A stretch of 64,000 nucleotides of DNA from CBDAUN01 sp965214875 (GTDB lineage Bacteria > Pseudomonadota > Gammaproteobacteria > Arenicellales > JAJDZL01): positions 3,348,001-3,412,000 of the forward strand of contig OZ243980.1 of the NCBI GenBank assembly GCA_965214875.1, written 5' to 3'. Of the stretch, positions 1-8,904 are shown in pieces. Under the pieces are notes generated by a model, which was not told the DNA's origin, did no database searches, and saw only the letters and a program-made list of their open reading frames with translations. The number at the start of each line of letters is the position of its first letter. The stretch's first letter is position 1. The translations under genes and the position numbers were made by a program.

Positions 1-526
1 ACTCCGCCGCCACCGCCATGCCGGTCTCGGCGATATGGCCGACGATCGGCATGTAGCCCCGCTCCTTCTTGCATGCGGACTCCGCCGAAGACTTCTCGCA
101 GTGCACCGCGGTCGCGTCGATGTCCAGGGTCACCCTTTTCCGATGGTGCAGCGCGACCGCCAGCAGCCGGCGGTTCACCAGCTGCAGGGCATGCAGCGTG
201 CGGCGCTGCGCTCCGCAGCGCCGCAGCCACCGGCCCAAGGCATCGTCGCCCGGCAGCCGGCGGATGCCGAGCAGCTCCAGCAGCGGCCGCTCCTCGCGCA
301 GCTGCGCCACTCCGCTCAGATGCCGCGAGCCCTCGTGCATCATCAGCATGAACGTCGTCAAATACGCCCCCGGGCGCAAGCCGCGGTTGCTGCCCGGCTC
401 CGGCATCAGCCGCTCGAAATGGGTGTCGAGCCCCAGCTTGCGGATCAGCTCGGCCAGCGCCGCCAGGCCGCTTCGCGAAGTCAATTTGTCTTTCGTGGTC
501 GAAATCTTGTATGATTGGATGTCCAT
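1..526 (-). CDS. IS1380-family transposase, N-terminal part (runs off window)
   Basis: The minus strand is open from an ATG at 526 to the left edge of the window, giving about 175 residues that begin MDIQSYKISTTKDKL. The body has the pattern of IS1380-type DDE transposases: an N-terminal helical region with GLRPGAYLTTFMLMMHEG, then RRLPGDDALGRWLRR, and the first catalytic aspartate in VTLDIDATAV followed by the KKERGYMPIVGH stretch. The rest of the catalytic domain lies outside the window, so intactness cannot be judged. The codon bias is far more GC-rich than that of the next gene, as expected of a recently arrived element. The element end probably lies somewhere in 527-640; I could not fix the terminal inverted repeat. 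Confidence 0.8.
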   Translation of the reverse strand, partial: MDIQSYKISTTKDKLTSRSGLAALAELIRKLGLDTHFERLMPEPGSNRGLRPGAYLTTFMLMMHEGSRHLSGVAQLREERPLLELLGIRRLPGDDALGRWLRRCGAQRRTLHALQLVNRRLLAVALHHRKRVTLDIDATAVHCEKSSAESACKKERGYMPIVGHIAETGMAVAAE

Positions 527-641
527 AAAGCCTTGCTCCGATCGGGTTCACCCAACGGGTGAAATTTTGTTTGATCTAAAACCCCCATTGTACAAGGCTT
601 TATCCCCTTTTGCAGCCACCCTAACGCGGTTTTAAGGAGAC

Positions 642-678
642 TTGAAAAGTCGGTTAGCAATCGTATAAGATAGGATAA
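642..678 (+). promoter_or_regulatory. Sigma-70-like promoter, predicted start at or next to the ATG
   Basis: TTGAAA at 642-647 and TATAAG at 664-669 are separated by 16 bases. The -10 box ends 8 bases before the ATG at 678, so transcription should start at or within about two bases of the start codon. There is no room for a Shine-Dalgarno site in the transcript. The same arrangement recurs at 11831, 13573 and 15312 before related genes. Confidence 0.6.
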
Positions 679-917
679 TGGCAAAAAATGATAATCAAGA
701 TCAACAAATCCATGAACTAGCGAAACAGATCGCCGTACTAGAGCAAAAAATGGAAACCCATAAGCAAGAGTACAAGACCGACATTGCCCGGCTAGCCGAG
801 CAGATGGCCAAGCGTGACACCGAGGCCGGAAAAAGGGAGAATCGATTGCTTCTCGCAATGCTTGGCGGTCTTGCGGTAGCCACTACGGTCTTAGGCCTTT
901 TGATCACCGCGCAGTAA
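678..917 (+). CDS. Small coiled-coil protein with C-terminal membrane anchor
   Basis: The product is 79 residues. Residues 1-52 are charged and heptad-like (MAKNDNQDQQIHELAKQI, then AVLEQKMETHKQEY), and residues 55-77 form one hydrophobic segment (LLLAMLGGLAVATTVLGLLI). This is the layout of DUF1640/CCDC90-like tail-anchored coiled coils; the family match is tentative. It is a short relative of the genes at 11867, 13608 and 15347, sharing the start, the coiled coil and the anchor but lacking their TDMAxWK heptad repeats. It is not obviously co-transcribed with the hydrolase downstream. Function is unknown; the fold suggests a self-associating inner-membrane peptide. Confidence 0.7.
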   Translation: MAKNDNQDQQIHELAKQIAVLEQKMETHKQEYKTDIARLAEQMAKRDTEAGKRENRLLLAMLGGLAVATTVLGLLITAQ

Positions 918-1099
918 CAAAAATCAGCACTAACCGCCGGCGGCGGAGCTCGCGGTGCAATCCATCTGCAGATGGCGCAATCTCGTTGCTTGCAAATAGA
1001 TTTTCTATTTCAGTTACTCCATCTAAAGATTTCTTGATCCCCTGGCACTACCCGGCAGACATGAAGCGCTTCACGCGAAAGTGAATGGTCGGTTTCGCA

Positions 1100-1879
1100 A
1101 TGCTCATTGAGGCCAACAACATTCAGCTCAACTGCGAGCTGTCCGGAATTGCCGACGGACAGACAGTCGTTCTAAGCCATGTCATCGGTTCGAGCCTGAT
1201 CATGTGGAACCCGCAGATGCATGTTCTCAATGAGCGCTATCGCGTGCTTCGCTACGACACCCGGGGGATGGGCTTGAGCTCGGCTCCGGACGAATCCTAT
1301 TCGATGGAAATGCTTGTGGCCGATGCCGTCGCGCTTTTGGATGCCTGGCAGCTCGAACAGGTCCATTGGGTCGGGCTATCGCTTGGGGCAATGATCGGAA
1401 TGGGGCTAGCGATCCACCACCCCGAAAGGCTATGCAGCCTAGTGTTGCTCGACACTTTCGCAACCCCTTCGGAGCAAGCAAGGCAGCTGTTCGAAAGCAG
1501 AGTCACCGCAAGTAGCATGGAAAGCATGGTAGATAGCGCTTTGGGAATCTGGTTTACCGAATCATTTCGAAACTCAAGGTCGAGAGAAATCGAATTGAAT
1601 CGCTCGCAATTTCTCGCCACCAGCTTGGCAGGCTATATCGGAAATTGCCACGCAATCATGAATCTTGACTACCTGGATCAACTCGATCGGATTCGCGCGC
1701 CTACCAGCCTGATCGTTGGCGAGTTCGACCGGGCAACACCGCCCGGCGATTCGATGGCTATCAGCGAACGTATCGCAGGGTCGCAAGTCCACTTGATTAA
1801 AGATGCGGCCCATCTTTGCAATGTCGAACAACCAGCTCAGGTCAACGCCGTACTGATGAATTTTCTCGATCAGTTCTGA
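1100..1879 (+). CDS. Alpha/beta hydrolase, 3-oxoadipate enol-lactonase (PcaD)-like
   Basis: About 259 residues with the complete alpha/beta hydrolase triad. The nucleophile serine is in GLSLGAM, the acid is in VGEFDRATPP, and the histidine is in DAAHLCNVEQP. An oxyanion region is visible near SHVIGSSLIMW. Length and motif spacing resemble PcaD, which opens the beta-ketoadipate enol-lactone ring, but no other beta-ketoadipate genes are nearby, so the substrate is open. I prefer the ATG at 1100 (MLIEANNIQL, the usual family N-terminus) over the ATG at 1085, which adds only five residues. It stands alone between a small coiled-coil gene and an IS remnant. Confidence 0.8.
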   Translation: MLIEANNIQLNCELSGIADGQTVVLSHVIGSSLIMWNPQMHVLNERYRVLRYDTRGMGLSSAPDESYSMEMLVADAVALLDAWQLEQVHWVGLSLGAMIGMGLAIHHPERLCSLVLLDTFATPSEQARQLFESRVTASSMESMVDSALGIWFTESFRNSRSREIELNRSQFLATSLAGYIGNCHAIMNLDYLDQLDRIRAPTSLIVGEFDRATPPGDSMAISERIAGSQVHLIKDAAHLCNVEQPAQVNAVLMNFLDQF

Positions 1880-1944
1880 GCTGAAGTGCCGACGCTAGCT
1901 TCAGCAAAACCACAAATCCCGGTAGCGCCTCAGTTTGAGAGTCA

Positions 1945-2150
1945 TGCGCGTCTGCATGGGCGTCATTTGCCCGGGCGCTGGCGCACTCCACGTAGCCGTT
2001 GCAATCGAGAGTTCGGGGCGGCAGCGCGAACAGCCCAATTGCGAACGGCGCTAACAGACCGGGCGGTCGAGGAATCTCGAGGCGCCGGCGACCGTGGCGC
2101 GCGGGCGGAGCAACTCCAGTGCCGGGCATGGCGGATTGACTTGCGCTGCC
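1945..2150. mobile_element. Decayed IS481 fragment
   Basis: Short stretches match the IS481 copies at 34080-35160 and 36218-37116. They include the C-terminal coding part (CTGCATGGGCGTCATTTGCC here), the ACGTAGCCGTTGCAAT segment and GTCGAGGAATCTCGAGGCGC. Segments between them are missing, so this is a deletion-riddled relic that cannot be translated. It occupies most of the gene-free stretch 1880-2357, in which I see nothing else. Confidence 0.55.
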
Positions 2151-2357
2151 GCTTAGCCCTTGACGCACCCTCAAAGCGGAAAGCGCTGCCGTGCCTAGCG
2201 CCCTGCTACTGCGAGTGCAGTTATCCACCCATGCTGAAGGTAGATAACAAGCGAGTCTGCAAGTGGTAGGTGCACAAACCTTGCACCAGCAGTCGCATCG
2301 GCCAACATACAAGCAAATGGCGGACCGGCGCAAGCGGCGGCCGGCCCGTCTGTTGTA

Positions 2358-2741
2358 CTACATCTGATCGATTAGCGACTTGATGTGACCGATCCGCGCC
2401 GCAACATCTTCTTCTAGCAATCGCACTTCATCGATCAGCGCACTTTTGCCGCCGGCAATTTGCTTTTTGGAGGCCATCAACTTGTCCAATTCGGCAACAG
2501 CATTTCTCAGTTCCGCAGAACTTTCGAACATGACCTGACTTTTGCCAGTACCGCCATCGACCAGAACAGATCGCTTGACCTGAGGAAAGCGATACTTGCG
2601 CGTGACCGGAAGAAACGATCCTTTCTTGCGGTTATAGATGATTCGAAGGATGTCCATTTCCTCTACCGAATATAGCTCGTAGCGCGAGATTTCTTCCGGA
2701 CGAAGAATGCCCATGCTGTGGAGCGCTTCATGCTTGCTCAT
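2358..2741 (-). CDS. DUF3461 family protein
   Basis: A 127-residue protein matching the DUF3461 family over its full length: ISRYELYSVEEMDILRI, then RKKGSFLPVTRKYRFP, a central helix AELRNAVAELDKLMA and a C-terminal coiled-coil helix. Function in the family is unknown. It is the last gene of the minus-strand ABC importer operon, starting 22 bases after the ATPase gene stops, so it is probably co-transcribed. That neighbour pairing may be incidental, since DUF3461 genes are usually found elsewhere. The conserved basic and aromatic patch suggests a nucleic-acid or nucleotide partner, which is inference. Confidence 0.8.
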   Translation of the reverse strand: MSKHEALHSMGILRPEEISRYELYSVEEMDILRIIYNRKKGSFLPVTRKYRFPQVKRSVLVDGGTGKSQVMFESSAELRNAVAELDKLMASKKQIAGGKSALIDEVRLLEEDVAARIGHIKSLIDQM

Positions 2742-2763
2742 TGCCGTCTCCTAGATGATTTCG

Positions 2764-4665
2764 CTACATGCGCGCATTTGTCGGCCGGTCAGCCAGCTTT
2801 TCGTAGCCGCGAAGGATCTTCTGGGCATGCTTTTCAGTCTCGTTCAACTGCTCTACGGTCAGATGGCACGCGATCTGGTGCCCGTTTTCCAGTTCCCTGA
2901 TCGGAGGGCTCTCCTTGTCACAGGTCTGATCGATACCCATCGGGCAACGATTATAGAACGGACAGCCAACCGCAGTGATCTCCACGCCCTTGGCGATGCC
3001 GACTGCCATTTCCCGCTTCTGCATCGTGTCTTCCAGCCAGCCGATGCGCAATTCCGGCACGGAACTGATCAGCAGCCTGGTATACGGATGAAACGGCGGT
3101 TCCAGCACTTCGTCAGTTGGGCCCTGCTCGACAACGCGGCCGGCATATAGCACGACTATCTCGTCGGCAAACGAAGCCACCGTAGAAAGATCGTGGCTAA
3201 TGAACACGAACGAAACCCCCGTCTTGTCCCTTAAGGATGTCAGCAATTTGATCACATTCGCGCCGACAATGCTGTCCAAGGCTGAGGTTACTTCATCGCA
3301 CAACAGCACTTCCGGATTCGCCGCCAACGAACGCGCCATGTTGATTCTTTGTTTTTGTCCGCCGGAAAGCTCCATGGGATAGCGACTCGCAAATTCCGGC
3401 GGCAACTCTACCATCTGCAGAATTTCCGAAACCTTTTGCCGCTTCGCCTTGCCCCTGAGTCCATGATAGAACTCAAGCGGACGCCCAAGAATCTGTCCGA
3501 TCGTCTGCTTCGGGTTGAGCGCCGTATCGGCCATCTGGAATACGAACTGGATCTTCTGCAGCTCTTCGCGAGAACGCTTGAGCAGACTGCCTTGCAGCTC
3601 CCTATCTTCCAGCTTGACAGTGCCATGCGCCTGCGGCAGCATGCCGGCCATCACCCGGGCCAGCGTCGACTTGCCGCAACCCGACTCGCCAATGACCCCG
3701 ACCACGTGACCATTTTTCACTTTGACCGAGACATCCCTCAAAATAGTGACTGCGGGCTCTCCGTTGACGATGCCGCCGTAGCCAGCTGTCATGTCATCGA
3801 CCGCTATCGACGGCACCGAACGCTCGTGTTCAGCGCCGACGGTAGTGCCAAGGCCTGCCACCGGCTTCGGGCGAACCGCTTCCATCAGCCGTTTGGTATA
3901 GGCATGGGTTGGATTGTTGATGATCTGATCGGCGCTTCCTTGCTCCATGATTTCGCCGCTATAAAGCACCACGATGTGATCGGCGATCTGTGCGACCACC
4001 GCCAGATCATGGGTAACGTATATCGCAGCCGAGTTCTCTTCCCGTATGACTTTCTTGAACGCTTTGAGCACTTCGATCTGAGTTGTGACATCCAGCGCGG
4101 TAGTCGGTTCATCCAGCACCATCAACTCGGGATTGCCGCAAAGCGCCATGGCAGCCATGAGACGCTGCAACTGGCCGCCCGACACTTGATGCGGATAGCG
4201 GAATCCGATCCGGTCCGGATGGGGCAGCTCCAAAGCGTGATATAGCTCGGCGGCACGGTTGTTGGCCTCTTGCTGTGTCAATATCCCGTGCAGAACAGCC
4301 GACTCGGTCACCTGCTCGTTGATGGTGATTGCGGGGTTGAAGGTTGCCGCCGCGCTTTGCGCTAGATACGCCACCTTGGCGCCGCGTATCGCGCGCTGAC
4401 GCGCCGGTGCCGCAGTCAAGACATCTTCGCCGTTGAGCAAGACCTCGCCTCCAGTGAATTCAAGCCCGGGCTTGGTATAGGACAAAGAAGCCAGCGATAT
4501 CGTCGTCTTGCCGGAGCCCGACTCGCCAATCAAGGCGACTACCTGCCCCTTGTAGATATCAAAGGTGACACCCTTGACGATCGGTATTTCCTGCTTCTGA
4601 TCGTTATAGGCGCTGATCTTGAGATCCTTGACCTCCAGCAATTTTTCCATTTTCTGCTCATTCAT
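2764..4665 (-). CDS. Dipeptide/oligopeptide-type ABC importer, fused double ATPase
   Basis: The 633-residue protein carries two complete ABC ATPase domains in tandem, as in YejF/GsiA-type proteins where DppD and DppF are fused. Domain 1 has Walker A GESGSGKTT near residue 50, signature VSGGQLQR and Walker B LMVLDEPTTALD. Domain 2 has GESGCGKST near 330, LSGGQKQRINMAR and VLLCDEVTSALD. Each is followed by the oligopeptide-transporter C-terminal segment (NPTHAYTKRL and PPFHPYTRLL), and the last also has the Cys cluster (CPFYNRCPMG...C...C) that binds Fe-S in some homologues. It powers the permeases encoded just upstream; the gap to the preceding stop is only four bases. Confidence 0.92.
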   Translation of the reverse strand: MNEQKMEKLLEVKDLKISAYNDQKQEIPIVKGVTFDIYKGQVVALIGESGSGKTTISLASLSYTKPGLEFTGGEVLLNGEDVLTAAPARQRAIRGAKVAYLAQSAAATFNPAITINEQVTESAVLHGILTQQEANNRAAELYHALELPHPDRIGFRYPHQVSGGQLQRLMAAMALCGNPELMVLDEPTTALDVTTQIEVLKAFKKVIREENSAAIYVTHDLAVVAQIADHIVVLYSGEIMEQGSADQIINNPTHAYTKRLMEAVRPKPVAGLGTTVGAEHERSVPSIAVDDMTAGYGGIVNGEPAVTILRDVSVKVKNGHVVGVIGESGCGKSTLARVMAGMLPQAHGTVKLEDRELQGSLLKRSREELQKIQFVFQMADTALNPKQTIGQILGRPLEFYHGLRGKAKRQKVSEILQMVELPPEFASRYPMELSGGQKQRINMARSLAANPEVLLCDEVTSALDSIVGANVIKLLTSLRDKTGVSFVFISHDLSTVASFADEIVVLYAGRVVEQGPTDEVLEPPFHPYTRLLISSVPELRIGWLEDTMQKREMAVGIAKGVEITAVGCPFYNRCPMGIDQTCDKESPPIRELENGHQIACHLTVEQLNETEKHAQKILRGYEKLADRPTNARM

Positions 4666-4669
4666 GGCG

Positions 4670-5599
4670 CTACACCATCTTCTTGGCTAGACTGCCGCCG
4701 GATTTGGCGGAAATATCGTCTACGATCAGGTTGACCGAGATCGTGAATGTGGCGATTGCAAACGCAGGCCACACCGCCGCCCAGGAGTTGTAGGTCAGGC
4801 CGGCGAGGTTTTCCCGCACCATGCTGCCCCAGTCGGCCTGGGGAGGCTGCACTCCGAGACCGAGAAAACTCAGGCTGGAAATGAACAGCACCACAAATAC
4901 CAAGCGCAAGCCGAAGTCGGTTGCAAGCGGCATCGCCGCATTGGGCAGCACCTCGGACCTGATGACCCACCACAGTCCTTCGCCGCGCACTTTCGCGGCT
5001 TCAACATAGTCTTGGACCATGATATCGAGGCCCAATGCTCGCGCGATCCGAAATACGCTGGTCGCATAGATCAGTCCGGCAATGATGATCAGAATCGGTA
5101 TCGACGAACCGAACGCGGCGATTGCGATCAGGCCCAGCATGATCGATGGCAGCGCCAGTATGGCATCGTTGACACGGCTAATGCCCATGTCGACCCAGCC
5201 TCCCCGCACTGCGGCGGCGATACCGAGCGTGATGCCGACCAGATAGGCCAGAAACGTGGAAGCCAAAGAGATTCCTATTGTCATCCGCGCACCCCACAGC
5301 ACACGCGACAAGGTGTCGCGTCCCAAGTAGTCGGTTCCGAGATAGAAAGTGCCGTACTCGTTGGAATGGGCATTCAAAAAGCTGTCGTCTCCGTCCATGT
5401 CCATTTCATGAAATGGCGCGATGAACGGGCCGACCACTGCGATCACCATCCAGAATACGACGATTGCGGTAGCAATCTTGCCCACCCAGGAAAGCTTGAG
5501 CTTTCGCTTCGGCGGGGCATCAGGCAACTCGTCGAACTTGTCGAGCTGCTCGATTACATCTAGTCCAACTTCCGCGTTTTGCTTTTCAGGTTCATTCAT
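4670..5599 (-). CDS. Peptide-type ABC importer permease, DppC-like
   Basis: 309 residues with an N-terminal cytoplasmic extension, one early membrane segment (IATAIVVFWMVIAVVGPFI), the OppC-type motif GTDYLGRDTLSRVLWGAR and a C-terminal permease domain. The EAA loop that docks on the ATPase reads VEAAKVRGEG. It forms the membrane pore with the 5613-6563 product. It lies 13 bases downstream of that gene and 4 upstream of the ATPase gene, so the three are one transcription unit. Confidence 0.92.
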   Translation of the reverse strand: MNEPEKQNAEVGLDVIEQLDKFDELPDAPPKRKLKLSWVGKIATAIVVFWMVIAVVGPFIAPFHEMDMDGDDSFLNAHSNEYGTFYLGTDYLGRDTLSRVLWGARMTIGISLASTFLAYLVGITLGIAAAVRGGWVDMGISRVNDAILALPSIMLGLIAIAAFGSSIPILIIIAGLIYATSVFRIARALGLDIMVQDYVEAAKVRGEGLWWVIRSEVLPNAAMPLATDFGLRLVFVVLFISSLSFLGLGVQPPQADWGSMVRENLAGLTYNSWAAVWPAFAIATFTISVNLIVDDISAKSGGSLAKKMV

Positions 5600-5612
5600 T
5601 GTCGCTTCCTCC

Positions 5613-6563
5613 CTACTTCGGGTGTCTGAGGCGCGGGTTGGACACGATCGATCCGATATCCGCGATCAGAATCAGGATGACGTAGGTTCCGCAAAAAATC
5701 ATGGCGCAAGCCTGAACCAGCGGCAGGTCGCGGGTCTGGACTCCGTCGATCATCAGCTTCGCAAGCCCAGGGTAGGCGAAAATCGTCTCGACAATAACCA
5801 CGCCACTGACCAGATAAGCCAAATTCAAGGCGATGACATTGATGATGGGGCCGATGGCGTTGAAGAACGCATGGCGAAGAATGATTCGCCTTCGCGCCAC
5901 GCCCTTTAGAATCGCCATCTCGATATAAGGGGAGCTCATCACGTTGAGGATGCCCGCCCGGGTCATTCGAATCATTTGCGCCGAAACGACGATCACCAAG
6001 GTGATAATCGGCATTGCCAGTCCGCTGATCAGCTCGAAAAAGGTCATCTCGTCGCGCAACAAGGCTGTCGAAGGCAGCCAGTTCAGATTCACCGCAAGAA
6101 TCAAAACCATCAAGGTGGCAATGAAAAATTCAGGCACGGAAATAGTCGCAAGCGTACCGAAGGTCACGAAGCGATCAAGCCAAGTGCCAGGATGCATGGC
6201 CGCCCAAAGGCCGAGAAATATGGATATGGGTATCGAGATCAAGGCGACAAAGCCCGCCATCAGCATGGTATTAGCAAACCGTCCTCCGATCAAATCGGAA
6301 ATTGCGGCACCGCCGGCTTTAGATGTTCCCAGATCACCGGTGAACATGTCGCCCAGCCATTGGAAGTAGCGAATGTAGGCTGGCTGGTCAAGTCCCAGCT
6401 CTGCGCGCAAAGCCGCTAGGGTTTCAGGGGTTGCGCTTTGTCCCAGCACGATTTGCGCGACATCTCCGGGCAGAATGCTAGTCATCACGAAAACGATCAC
6501 CGAGACCACGACCATGGTAGCAAATCCGATCCAGATTCGGCGCAACGTCATTTGCAACATCAT
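5613..6563 (-). CDS. Peptide-type ABC importer permease, DppB-like
   Basis: 316 residues with six hydrophobic segments. Family landmarks are the N-terminal helix, the ILPGDVAQIVLGQSATPE loop that follows it, the segment GLDQPAYIRYFQWL, and a C-terminal EAA-type loop around MAILKGVARRRIILRHAF. This is the DppB/OppB partner of the downstream DppC-like permease. Start chosen at the ATG near MMLQMTLRRIW, which has purine-rich sequence just upstream (AAGAGGAGG). The gene follows the binding-protein gene after 115 bases that contain a strong hairpin. Confidence 0.92.
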   Translation of the reverse strand: MMLQMTLRRIWIGFATMVVVSVIVFVMTSILPGDVAQIVLGQSATPETLAALRAELGLDQPAYIRYFQWLGDMFTGDLGTSKAGGAAISDLIGGRFANTMLMAGFVALISIPISIFLGLWAAMHPGTWLDRFVTFGTLATISVPEFFIATLMVLILAVNLNWLPSTALLRDEMTFFELISGLAMPIITLVIVVSAQMIRMTRAGILNVMSSPYIEMAILKGVARRRIILRHAFFNAIGPIINVIALNLAYLVSGVVIVETIFAYPGLAKLMIDGVQTRDLPLVQACAMIFCGTYVILILIADIGSIVSNPRLRHPK

Positions 6564-6613
6564 GGCTGCACACCTCCTCTTAAACGTCTTTTAGTTTTAT
6601 TTTTTGCCGAAGC

Positions 6614-6638
6614 GGCCCGCATCGCAATGATGCGGGCC
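6614..6638 (-). terminator. Intercistronic hairpin after binding-protein gene
   Basis: A perfect 10-bp stem, GGCCCGCATC paired with GATGCGGGCC around a 5-base loop, lies between the binding-protein and permease genes. Neither side has a T run on the coding strand, so it is more likely a partial terminator or an mRNA-stabilising hairpin. Such an element would keep binding-protein mRNA more abundant than permease mRNA. Confidence 0.55.
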
Positions 6639-6678
6639 TGATCAGCGAAACAGGCTATTTCCTGTTTTGCTTTTCTGG

Positions 6679-8331
6679 TTAGGCGAGCCAGACGAATTCC
6701 GGCCATTCATTGCCGCCCAACTGGCCGGTCGGAATGTTGGGAACGCCCATCACGTTGGAGGCGATGCCGTCGTTGATGTTGGAGAATGCGGGAATGATCA
6801 TGCCGCTGCCGTCATGTATCAGCGCCTGCATTTCGCACATCATCTGATGGCGGACCGCCGGGTCGGTCACCGCCAGTACATCTGATAGCAATTGGCCCAT
6901 GCGTTCATTGTTCCAGAAAGTATCGTTCCATGCAGCACCCGGCGCGAACTGGATGGCCATCTGGGATTGAGCGGTAGGACGCATGTTCCAGGTCACCACA
7001 TTCAGCGGCTCTTTCATCCATACGGCGCCCCAGTAGCCATCGGTTGGAACCTTGGTGATTTTAAGATCGAAGCCGATCTTGGCTAAATTGGTCTGAGCCA
7101 GCAAGCATATTTCCTCGACTCCGGATGAAACCGGCGCAACGAAAAGCTCGGCGGAAGATACGCCGGCTTTCTCGAAATGGTGCTTGGCCTTATCGGGATC
7201 AAACTCGCGCTGCGGCAGCTCGCTGCAAAAATCGGCGCCATGCGCCGCCGAGATCGGGGTGTCGTTAGCAACGGTACCCTTTCCTTTCAAGATGCGCTTA
7301 ACGATGCGTTCGCGATCCTGGATGTATTGCATGCCTTTGACGAAGTCGTCGCTCGAACCCGGTTCGGAGTTTTTCAAAGCGCAGATCCCAAGCTGCAAAG
7401 CGGCTGGAGTTGACAGCAATGTGACACCCTCTGCATCTTCGATCTGCCGGAACGAATTCGGCTCGATCTGGGTTGCCATATGGACATCGCCTGCAATCAG
7501 CGCGTTGACTCGCGCGACCGGGTCGGTGATGGCGGTGACCTCGATGCTATCGACATTGCCGCCTTCACGCCAGTAGTTCTCATTGCGAGAATGCACCGAC
7601 TGCACACCCGGCTGGAACGAATCAAGCTTGTACGGACCGGTGCCGATGCCAAGACCGGTCGCCTGATCGACCGCTCCGTTCTTGACAATCTTGGTCTGGA
7701 ACAGGCCGAGCACGATCGGCAAGTCGGAATTCGGCGTATTGAGGATGCACTTGACTTCATGCGAATTGACTTTCTTCCACTCCGCAATCGAAGCGAGCAC
7801 CGATTTGACATTCGAAACCGAGTCGTCGCCCAGATGCTTGTTCATGCTGAATATGACATCGTCTGCGGTAAATGGGGATCCATCATGCCACTCGACGCCT
7901 TTTCGGAGCTTAAGCGTCCATTCGGTGGCATCGCTATTCGGTTCATATGTCTCTGCAAGCTCGCCTTCGAGTGCAAGATTGTCTCGGTGCTGGATAAGCC
8001 CGTTGTAGATGGCCCTGCCGCGGGTGTAGTCGATGGTCGAAGTAAAGCTTTGCGGGTCTAACTGGTCATCGGGACCATGCAGATTCGACGAAAATCGAAT
8101 ATGGCCACCTTTTTTTGGAGTTGAAGCGAGAGCTTTTTCACCGGTGAACAAGAGGCTTTGCGCGGTGGCCATGGATACGCCGGTAACAGCCATGAGCTTG
8201 AGCACATCTCTCCGGTTGAAGCCGCCCTTGACCGTGCTCTCGACCAGACCCTGTTCGTAGGGCGTCAGGTCGGAGAACTGTGTCGCCCCTGGCGAGTGCT
8301 TTGGTGTGATCTTGTCGTTTGTTTCTTTCAT
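6679..8331 (-). CDS. Tat-exported peptide-type substrate-binding protein
   Basis: 550 residues, first gene of the importer operon. After about 38 residues of N-terminal tail there is a twin-arginine signal (FNRRDVLKLMAVTGV, arginines 40-41) followed by a hydrophobic stretch ending near ALAS. The mature part is an SBP family 5 protein, shown by EPNSDATEWTLKLRKGVEWHD-type sequence and SPFTADDVIFSMNKH. It should collect a peptide, amine or similar solute in the periplasm and pass it to the DppBC-like permease. The ligand cannot be read from sequence. The Tat rather than Sec route suggests folding or cofactor binding before export. Confidence 0.9.
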   Translation of the reverse strand: MKETNDKITPKHSPGATQFSDLTPYEQGLVESTVKGGFNRRDVLKLMAVTGVSMATAQSLLFTGEKALASTPKKGGHIRFSSNLHGPDDQLDPQSFTSTIDYTRGRAIYNGLIQHRDNLALEGELAETYEPNSDATEWTLKLRKGVEWHDGSPFTADDVIFSMNKHLGDDSVSNVKSVLASIAEWKKVNSHEVKCILNTPNSDLPIVLGLFQTKIVKNGAVDQATGLGIGTGPYKLDSFQPGVQSVHSRNENYWREGGNVDSIEVTAITDPVARVNALIAGDVHMATQIEPNSFRQIEDAEGVTLLSTPAALQLGICALKNSEPGSSDDFVKGMQYIQDRERIVKRILKGKGTVANDTPISAAHGADFCSELPQREFDPDKAKHHFEKAGVSSAELFVAPVSSGVEEICLLAQTNLAKIGFDLKITKVPTDGYWGAVWMKEPLNVVTWNMRPTAQSQMAIQFAPGAAWNDTFWNNERMGQLLSDVLAVTDPAVRHQMMCEMQALIHDGSGMIIPAFSNINDGIASNVMGVPNIPTGQLGGNEWPEFVWLA

Positions 8332-8849
8332 AGTAAGTAATCCTCAATAAACTCTAATAATTAGCCACTCTGCAATCTGCAAAATGATGATGATTTGATC
8401 AACGGTCGTAACGAATCCGCCTATTGCTGATCACAATCGAGGTTGCGGACGAATTCGTTTTCGAACTGATTGAACTTTGTTTCAAGACCGAATCTCGGCT
8501 TGGTTCATTGCAATTTATCGTCATGAATTTTGTTTTTCCGCCAATCCTATCTTTACATTATTAACGCATATTGAATCCAATAGCAAATCAAACAGCCGAA
8601 GAGGTCTTCGCGAATAACGCTCAAAAGTATGCCCGCGAGCGTCTTGCGCTGGCGACATTTGCAAAGATTCAGCCATCTTGCTGTGCGCCCTTTTGCTTTG
8701 CAACCAAGTCTCGCCGGTGCGCTTGCGCCTGTTGCCGCGAAGCTGGATTTAGCCGCCATATTTGCAAAAAAATTGTCAGAATTTATCGGCGATGCACAGT
8801 TCTTGGGCATCAAATCGAAAAATTCAGTAAAAATCAGCATGATTTTTTT
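8332..8849. other. Divergent intergenic region, importer operon / glnK
   Basis: About 570 bases lie between the binding-protein start and glnK. The right end carries the glnK sigma-54 promoter, listed separately. The left end must hold the importer promoter, but I could not single out convincing -35/-10 boxes. Open frames across 8553-8894 on both strands show no family signature and I do not count them as genes. No clear pair of NtrC sites was found. Confidence 0.4.
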
Positions 8850-8863
8850 GGCACAGTTCTTGC
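8850..8863 (+). promoter_or_regulatory. Sigma-54 (RpoN) promoter of glnK-amtB
   Basis: TTGGCACAGTTCTTGCTG at 8849-8866 has the GG (-24) and GC (-12) doublets exactly 10 bases apart and matches the YTGGCAC-N5-TTGC consensus. The start site would fall near 8875, giving a short leader with the strong Shine-Dalgarno AAAGGAG before glnK at 8905. This implies nitrogen-limitation control through NtrC. Confidence 0.8.
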
Positions 8864-8904
8864 TGTAAATCAAGGCAGGAACGTTTCAACATAAAGGAGC
8901 AGTC

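Noticed and set aside
35..635. Open frames on the plus strand at the left edge
   Set aside because: They lie opposite the IS1380 transposase, which has clear family motifs; the plus frames are Arg/Ala/Gln-rich noise.
1842..2333. Open frame on the minus strand after the hydrolase gene
   Set aside because: Covers decayed IS481 sequence and has no conserved feature.
8571..8894. Cysteine-rich plus frame before glnK
   Set aside because: It overlaps the sigma-54 promoter and leader and has no conserved pattern.
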